This document shows, piece by piece, positions 59,562-64,000 of a DNA stretch of 64,000 nt. Both the position numbers and the translations under genes were made by a program. Location: NCBI GenBank assembly GCA_949101405.1, contig CARYFM010000002.1:45674-109673 (forward strand). The letters are read 5' to 3'. Origin of the DNA: an uncultured Candidatus Saccharibacteria bacterium. Lineage in GTDB: Bacteria; Patescibacteriota; Saccharimonadia; Saccharimonadales; Saccharimonadaceae. Position 1 is the first letter of the stretch. Each line of letters starts with the position of its first letter. The notes under the pieces are model-generated. The model searched no databases, had not been told where the DNA came from, and worked only from the letters and a program-made list of their open reading frames with translations.

Positions 59562-60865
59562 TTTTTCTCGGGCAAGCTTCAAATTATAAGTTTGGGCGGG
59601 TGCTACGGCACCTGCTTGCTCGTGGTAAGGCGCAAGATTCATTACGGCTGAGATCTCACCTTGCTAAAGTTTATCGGGTAGAACAACATGATTTGGATGA
59701 ACCTGGAGATCGAGTGTTGCTATATCATACTGGACGTTCAGCTTTAGCGGCAGCAATTTTAGCCGTAGCACCCAAAGGTAGTCGAGTGATTATTCCAGGC
59801 CTTACTTGCATCGCAGTAGTACGAGCCGTGCGGGCTGCGGGTTGTGAACCAGTTTTTGTTGACATTGACCCAGAGACTCTACAATATGATTGGCAAAAAT
59901 TAGAACAGACTTTGGAAGCTTTACGGAATAATTCAAAGAATGCCCCATCAAGTAGTATTGACAAAAACCAAAAAGTTTGCTATAATGTTAGCACGATTGT
60001 AGCACAAAACACTCTTGGGCTACCTCTTGACATGCAAAAACTAGAAAAACTTGCTCAAAAATATCATTTGGAGATCGTTGAAGATTTAGCGCACTCTGCT
60101 GGCCGATTTTACGCCGATGGGCGTAAAATCGGCAGTGTAGGGGCGGCGACGGCATTATCTTTTGGCAAAGGGAAAGCGATTGATACGATTTCTGGTGGCG
60201 CTTTGGTGCTACGTAGTGCTAAATTTACTATGCCGTCGCCGCCCCGATTTGCTGCCCGCCGCAGCGCTCGCTGGCGCGAGCGCTGGTATCCTGCGCTTGG
60301 CGCTATCATTCGTGCGGGCTATCATGTGAAGTTGGGCAAGGTTTTTACCGCTATCTTTCTCAAGTTGGGCTGGATCGAGCGTTCAGCCGATGCCGAACTA
60401 AACCTAGACACACGTTTAGGGCACTGGCAAGCAAAGCTGGCTTGGCGTCAATTAGAGCAATTTCCTGTAAACGCTAAACAACAGGCTAAAGTTTTTTGCG
60501 CAGTCTCGACCTCCGATCAAGATCAGACTTCGCGCATAATAGATAAACTAAAAATGCAATTTCCATTGCGCGAGCATTATTTTGTGCGCCAGCGTAACAA
60601 ATTATTAGCTGAGCTTGAGCAAAAGGGTTATTATTTAAACGAAATTTGGTATGATACGCCAGTTTCGCCTAGTCGTTACCTCAAAGAAGCAGATTTTCCT
60701 AATCAAATTTGTCCTCAGACCGTGGCGATAGCAAAAACTATCATTAATTTGCCTACTTGGTATCCAGAAGAAAAATTAGCCCCAGTGCGTCAACTAATTC
60801 AGCCTTACATATTGGATGCTAGTGAAATTGATGAACTTAGTCATCCTCATGGAGACCAGTCATGA
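59558..60865 (+). CDS. DegT/DnrJ/EryC1-family PLP-dependent protein
   Basis: 435 residues. Fold marks: HTGRSALAAAILAVAPKGSRVIIPGLTCIAVVRAVRAAGCEPVFVDIDPETL, NTLGLPLDMQKLEKLAQKYHLEIVEDLAHSAGR and ATALSFGKGKAIDTISGGALVL with a Lys at the PLP position. Usual sugar aminotransferases make 4-amino or 3-amino sugars. A Ser/Asn/Lys-rich insertion of about 20 residues (NNSKNAPSSSIDKNQK) carries an internal promoter. ATGA overlap with the hydrolase. Confidence 0.8.
   Translation: MIFLGQASNYKFGRVLRHLLARGKAQDSLRLRSHLAKVYRVEQHDLDEPGDRVLLYHTGRSALAAAILAVAPKGSRVIIPGLTCIAVVRAVRAAGCEPVFVDIDPETLQYDWQKLEQTLEALRNNSKNAPSSSIDKNQKVCYNVSTIVAQNTLGLPLDMQKLEKLAQKYHLEIVEDLAHSAGRFYADGRKIGSVGAATALSFGKGKAIDTISGGALVLRSAKFTMPSPPRFAARRSARWRERWYPALGAIIRAGYHVKLGKVFTAIFLKLGWIERSADAELNLDTRLGHWQAKLAWRQLEQFPVNAKQQAKVFCAVSTSDQDQTSRIIDKLKMQFPLREHYFVRQRNKLLAELEQKGYYLNEIWYDTPVSPSRYLKEADFPNQICPQTVAIAKTIINLPTWYPEEKLAPVRQLIQPYILDASEIDELSHPHGDQS
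59958..59986 (+). promoter_or_regulatory. Consensus promoter inside the DegT gene
   Basis: TTGACA (59958-59963), 17 bp, TATAAT (59981-59986) with TGC extension. Perfect consensus within a coding insertion, in the sense direction; could drive the FemX genes. Confidence 0.6.
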
Positions 60866-61911
60866 GATCATCGAATAACGTAGATCAGGCTGAATTTAGC
60901 CAGTCCTGGCAGAAAATTCAAAAAATCTACCCCGAAGCTAATTTTTTGCAATCCCCAGCATGGGGCAAGACAAATGAACTTATCGGGCATAAAGTAATTA
61001 TTGAGTTTAGTCTTGAAGCGAAAAAAGCCGCTAAAGGTGGCACAATAGGACCATGGTGGTGTTTGATGATTGTCAAAAACGCCAAGCGTGGGCGTTACTT
61101 AGAAGTTCCAGGTGGTCCACTGCTAGACTGGAATAATTTAGCCGCCGTGCAAACTGTCTTTGCTCAGCTTCGCGCTGTAGCCAGACAGGAAAAATGTGTT
61201 TTTATCCGGTTGCGTCCACAACTGCGGCGCAAAGCTGAGCAAGAATCATTACTCGCGGCGCAAGGCGCAAGCTTGGCGCCCATGCATTTGCATGCCGAAC
61301 ACACCGTTATGCTAGATTTAACTAAAACTGCTGACGAACTGCTTGCCGCCATGCGCCGCCAAACTCGGTACGAAGTGCGGCGCGCGGCTAAGCTTGATCT
61401 TAAAGTAACTTGGGCTAACGACGAAGACACTTTCCGTGAATTTCATCAAGCGCAGGCAATTACAGCCGCGCGCCAGCACTTCGTACCACCAGATCTTAAT
61501 ACTTTACTGGCGGAACGCTCTGCGTTTGGCGATCAAGCCCGAATTTATATTGCAAAAACTGCCGACGGCGAACCGATTGCTTATGGTTTGATTTTGATTG
61601 ACGGGGCTGAGGCTGAATATTTTGAAGCGGCCTCGACCGAACTCAATCGCAAGCTTCCAGGGTCGTATGCCTTACTTTGGCAGGTGATTCAAGATTTACA
61701 ATCTCTCAAGATTCAGCGTTTTAATTTATGGGGTATCGCCCCAGATGGGCAAAAACAACATCGTTACGCCGGAGTAACCACCTTCAAAACTGGATTTGGC
61801 GGTGAAATTGTTGAATTTGTTCCCGCCCAAGATATTGTCATCAAGCGAGGTCGTTACCTGATTAACCTCTTGATTGAAACTATACGTAAGAAAAAGCGCC
61901 ATCTGGGATAG
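60862..61911 (+). CDS. FemX/FemAB-type peptidyltransferase (first copy)
   Basis: 349 residues. Tandem GNAT-like FemAB fold: FSQSWQKIQKIYPEANFLQSPAWGKTNELIGHKVI, GGPLLDWNNL, TKTADELLAAMRRQTRYEVRRAAKL, GEPIAYGLILIDGAEAEYFEAASTEL and LWGIAPDGQKQHRYAGVTTFKTGFGGEIVEFVPAQDIVIKRGRY. Adds amino acids from aminoacyl-tRNA to the peptidoglycan peptide bridge. ATGA overlap with the DegT gene. A second copy follows. Confidence 0.92.
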   Translation: MRSSNNVDQAEFSQSWQKIQKIYPEANFLQSPAWGKTNELIGHKVIIEFSLEAKKAAKGGTIGPWWCLMIVKNAKRGRYLEVPGGPLLDWNNLAAVQTVFAQLRAVARQEKCVFIRLRPQLRRKAEQESLLAAQGASLAPMHLHAEHTVMLDLTKTADELLAAMRRQTRYEVRRAAKLDLKVTWANDEDTFREFHQAQAITAARQHFVPPDLNTLLAERSAFGDQARIYIAKTADGEPIAYGLILIDGAEAEYFEAASTELNRKLPGSYALLWQVIQDLQSLKIQRFNLWGIAPDGQKQHRYAGVTTFKTGFGGEIVEFVPAQDIVIKRGRYLINLLIETIRKKKRHLG

Positions 61912-61923
61912 TCCTATCCTTTA

Positions 61924-61952
61924 ATTATATCACACATTATTAAGAAAGTCAA
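61924..61952 (-). promoter_or_regulatory. 29-bp family promoter antisense to the first FemX gene
   Basis: On minus: TTGACT (61947-61952), 17 bp, TGTGATATAAT with the -10 at 61924-61929. Points back into the first FemX gene with no minus-strand gene ahead. Confidence 0.65.
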
Positions 61953-61970
61953 TAGAAAATGGAGAAAAAT

Positions 61971-62996
61971 GTGAAAATCGAGCTTAAAACCGCTAAAAAT
62001 CGTACCAAGTGGGATGAATTTGTTACTAGCCACCCCGAAGCTAATTTTTTACAATCCTGGGATTTTTATGATTTTCATCAGAGTCGCGGCAATACTATAG
62101 TGCGCCGAATTGCTACTGACGAGCAGGGTGATATCATTGCAGCTTATGCTGGAGTAGTCGAGGCGGCCAAGCGCGGTAGACATTTGGCTATTGCTGGTGG
62201 TCCGATTCTGGATTGGGGCAATCTGGAATTAGTGCAGGCGGTATTTCAAGACATGCGTGAGCAAGGCAAAAACGAGCGCTGTACTTTTGTGCGTGTGCGT
62301 CCACAGCTTGAGCGTAGTGAATCCAGCCTTAAACTGATGCAGCAGCTTGGCGCGCGTCTAGCTCCTATGTATCTCTCGGTTGAATTTGCGGGCGTACTTG
62401 ACCTAAATAAGAGCGAAGAAGAATTATTGGCTGGAATGCGACAACGTTTGCGTCGTGCCTTGCGCAAGGCGGAGAAAAATGGTATTACCGTAGAAAAAAG
62501 CACTAATCCCGAAGATATTCACGAGTTTTACCAAATTCAGATGCAAACTGCTGGTCGCCATGGTTTTGTGGCTTTCTCGGAGGATTTCTTTCTAAAACAA
62601 TTCACTGCTCTAGCTAAGCATGATGAGGCTGTACTTTATACCGCTAAATATCAAGGCGAAACTTTAGCACAAAATTTTATGATATTTTATGGAAATGAAG
62701 CGTCCTATCATTATGGTGTGAGTTCAGAATTAGGCACCAAACTCTCTGGAGCGCCACTTCTACATATGGAAGCCATGCGTGATGCTAGGAAGCGGGGAAT
62801 TAAACGCTATAATTTCTGGGGCATTGTAGAGGAAGATGAAGTACATCACCGTTTTTATGGTGTATCGTGCTTCAAGCGCGGCTTTGGCGTGACTGAGCTA
62901 AAATATGTTCCAGCGCACGACCTAGTGTTAAAACCAGGGAAATATGTAGTTACTAAGCTGATTGAAGACGTGCGTAAAAAAGTGCGGCACGTGTAA
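61971..62996 (+). CDS. FemX/FemAB-type peptidyltransferase (second copy)
   Basis: 341 residues from GTG 61971, chosen because GGAG at 61961-61964 is correctly spaced; the ATG at 61959 would add four residues. Same fold as the first copy: ANFLQSWDFYDFHQSRGNTIVRRIATDEQGDIIAAYAGVVEAAKRGRHLAIAGGPILDWGNLELVQ, LLAGMRQRLRRALRKAEKNGI, and FWGIVEEDEVHHRFYGVSCFKRGFGVTELKYVPAHDLVLKPGKY. Two tandem copies suggest a two-residue bridge built in steps. Confidence 0.92.
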   Translation: MKIELKTAKNRTKWDEFVTSHPEANFLQSWDFYDFHQSRGNTIVRRIATDEQGDIIAAYAGVVEAAKRGRHLAIAGGPILDWGNLELVQAVFQDMREQGKNERCTFVRVRPQLERSESSLKLMQQLGARLAPMYLSVEFAGVLDLNKSEEELLAGMRQRLRRALRKAEKNGITVEKSTNPEDIHEFYQIQMQTAGRHGFVAFSEDFFLKQFTALAKHDEAVLYTAKYQGETLAQNFMIFYGNEASYHYGVSSELGTKLSGAPLLHMEAMRDARKRGIKRYNFWGIVEEDEVHHRFYGVSCFKRGFGVTELKYVPAHDLVLKPGKYVVTKLIEDVRKKVRHV

Positions 62997-63010
62997 ATAA
63001 AAAAGGCAAA

Positions 63011-63032
63011 AGGACGCCAGCATTGGCGTCCT
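63011..63032. terminator. Terminator between convergent genes
   Basis: Perfect 9-bp stem AGGACGCCA / TGGCGTCCT, loop GCAT. On minus it is followed by T-rich sequence and overlaps the stop of 63031. Confidence 0.85.
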
Positions 63033-63858
63033 AAAAGTAACATGCCGGGTCAAGCCACTTAGCACCATGTTTCCAAACGGCGGAAATATACCGATATTGA
63101 CTTTCTCCAGCCTCCTTAAGGTCTGGCAGGATTTTTGCCCGTGGCAATGCATCGCCGAAAGCTGACTTAATTGCGTATATGGTATTATTTCTCTGTATAG
63201 AAACGGGCTCCAAAACTAAATCGGCGGTAGCCACTTCCAGAAGGCTTACTTTATCTTTGTGAAGATAACTAGACTTCGTAGATTCTGTACTTTCGACAAA
63301 CCGCCAAGTTCCCCAAGGCGTGATAAGCTTATTGGGAAATTCTTGACAATACACGTTTAGGAATAAACCCTGCGCACGCTCATCTTTTGGATATGGTGAG
63401 TCGTCGCGACGGTCATGCATCCAGACGCAACGCTCGCTATTGCCAAAATCTACACTGGTCTGATAAATACAATCCGCAATCCGATGAACGATTTGGTATA
63501 AACGTTGATCGTAAAGCAGACCAGTATTTTGATAGCTTGCTTCAAGATCGTATGGCGACCCCAAACGTGTTGCTATGCCATCCGAGATTAAAGCCGCTCG
63601 AAATACCGCCAATATTGCTGGCACCGCATCGGTTACATCGGGAAAATACTTTCTCACCGCCTTTTCCGCTGCACGGTCAAAGCCTTTCTTACACAGACCA
63701 GCCAAATGAAAGAAATCTAACGGCCGCTGTTGGACAAATTCATGCAAAATTCGTAGAATTGCCTCGACAACCTCAAACGCCATACGTTCCTCTGGAACGT
63801 TTGTACTTTGGTTTTTTAGAACCACCGTCTCTGGTAGATCGTCAATTATTTTGTGCAT
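63031..63858 (-). CDS. Orphan soluble protein of unknown function
   Basis: 275 residues. ATG 63858 (MHKIIDDLPETV) is preferred to that at 63864, because GGAGGG abuts the latter and is six bases from the former. No membrane helix. The middle has an alpha-helical stretch (VVEAILRILHEFVQQRPLDFFHLAGLCKKGFDRAAEKAVRKYF) and two Trp/Cys/His-rich segments (SERCVWMHDRRDDSPYP; TPWGTWRFVESTESTKSS). No family recognised. In the leadered promoter class. Confidence 0.6.
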   Translation of the reverse strand: MHKIIDDLPETVVLKNQSTNVPEERMAFEVVEAILRILHEFVQQRPLDFFHLAGLCKKGFDRAAEKAVRKYFPDVTDAVPAILAVFRAALISDGIATRLGSPYDLEASYQNTGLLYDQRLYQIVHRIADCIYQTSVDFGNSERCVWMHDRRDDSPYPKDERAQGLFLNVYCQEFPNKLITPWGTWRFVESTESTKSSYLHKDKVSLLEVATADLVLEPVSIQRNNTIYAIKSAFGDALPRAKILPDLKEAGESQYRYISAVWKHGAKWLDPACYF

Positions 63859-63900
63859 AACCATCCCTCCCTCGGTAAAATTAAAGAACTCTATCTCTCC

Positions 63901-63929
63901 ATTATATCACACAAATTAAAAAAAGTCAA
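63901..63929 (-). promoter_or_regulatory. 29-bp family promoter for 63858-63031
   Basis: On minus: TTGACT (63924-63929), 17 bp, TGTGATATAAT with the -10 at 63901-63906. Confidence 0.85.
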
Positions 63930-64000
63930 TAGGAGATTATATTTTGGTTCAATAAACGAACTTAGAACAGCCTCTAAGTTTTAAGTAGCTATCTACATTA

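Noticed and set aside
58889..59575. 228-residue minus-strand frame across the hydrolase tail
   Set aside because: Mirrors the Ala/Ser/Lys repeat region; no ribosome site or domain.

Overview
This window looks like part of a Candidate Phyla Radiation genome, most likely a Saccharibacteria (TM7)-type epibiont. The reasons are: a standard genetic code with TGA used as stop; compact gene order with few operons; a reduced glycolytic and repair gene set (pyk, pgk, class I aldolase, ligA, uvrB, rarA, recO, xseAB); many genes whose -10 box lies only 6-12 nt before the start codon (leaderless mRNAs); a FemX-type cell-wall branching cluster; and several Firmicutes-like genes suggesting transfer from a host-associated community. 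The assignment rests on gene content only; no 16S or phylogeny was available.

Layout. 1-5.4 kb: a tyrosine recombinase followed by a surface-protein cluster (an abundant-type secreted protein, two DUF916-like membrane-anchored proteins, two proteins with sortase-like C-termini). 5.4-5.7 kb: tRNA-Val and tRNA-Lys. 5.8-7.2 kb: a probably foreign patch (truncated secreted protein, multi-pass membrane protein). 7.5-8.3 kb: three FISUMP-like cassettes. 8.5-14.4 kb: YjbR-like protein, methyltransferase, tRNA-Arg and tRNA-Glu, pyk-pgk and L25. 14.5-19.9 kb: orphan proteins, an unusual PfkB-like/aldolase fusion, L27 and a TRM11-like methylase. 20-26.5 kb: flippase-like protein, xseAB, a cytosolic two-component pair, recO and rarA. 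26.7-40 kb: lineage-specific membrane proteins mixed with ppa, an ABC exporter, glyQS, glyA and tRNAs (Thr, Ala, Phe, Leu). 40.2-48.8 kb: a thiol-redox pair, hisS, surface and membrane proteins, lemA-htpX. 48.8-54.2 kb: ligA, uvrB, a 2-hydroxyacid dehydrogenase-like protein and a DUF3850 protein. 55.2-63 kb: tuf, rpsJ, and a Mur ligase / hydrolase / DegT / FemX / FemX cell-wall cluster.

The most striking feature is a dispersed family of eight short cassettes (60-85 codons each, both strands) at about 7.5, 7.8, 8.1, 27.5, 36.1, 39.7, 54.3 and 54.7 kb. Each encodes only the variable C-terminal part of a FISUMP / C-type-lectin-like domain (FVRSG ... R..G...WWSS ... PLRC). None has its own N-terminal part, signal peptide or convincing ribosome site. 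All have a near-identical 15-bp 5' box and one of two conserved 3' boxes, with a short inverted repeat at the termini, and several are preceded by terminator-like hairpins. This is the pattern expected of silent donor cassettes for recombinational variation of a surface protein encoded elsewhere in the genome.

A second genome-scale pattern is a uniform 29-bp promoter family (TTGAC(A/T), exactly 17 bp, extended -10 of the type TGNTACAAT). It mostly drives lineage-restricted genes with long leaders and strong Shine-Dalgarno sites, whereas many housekeeping genes appear leaderless. Two copies point antisense and one lies inside a coding sequence.
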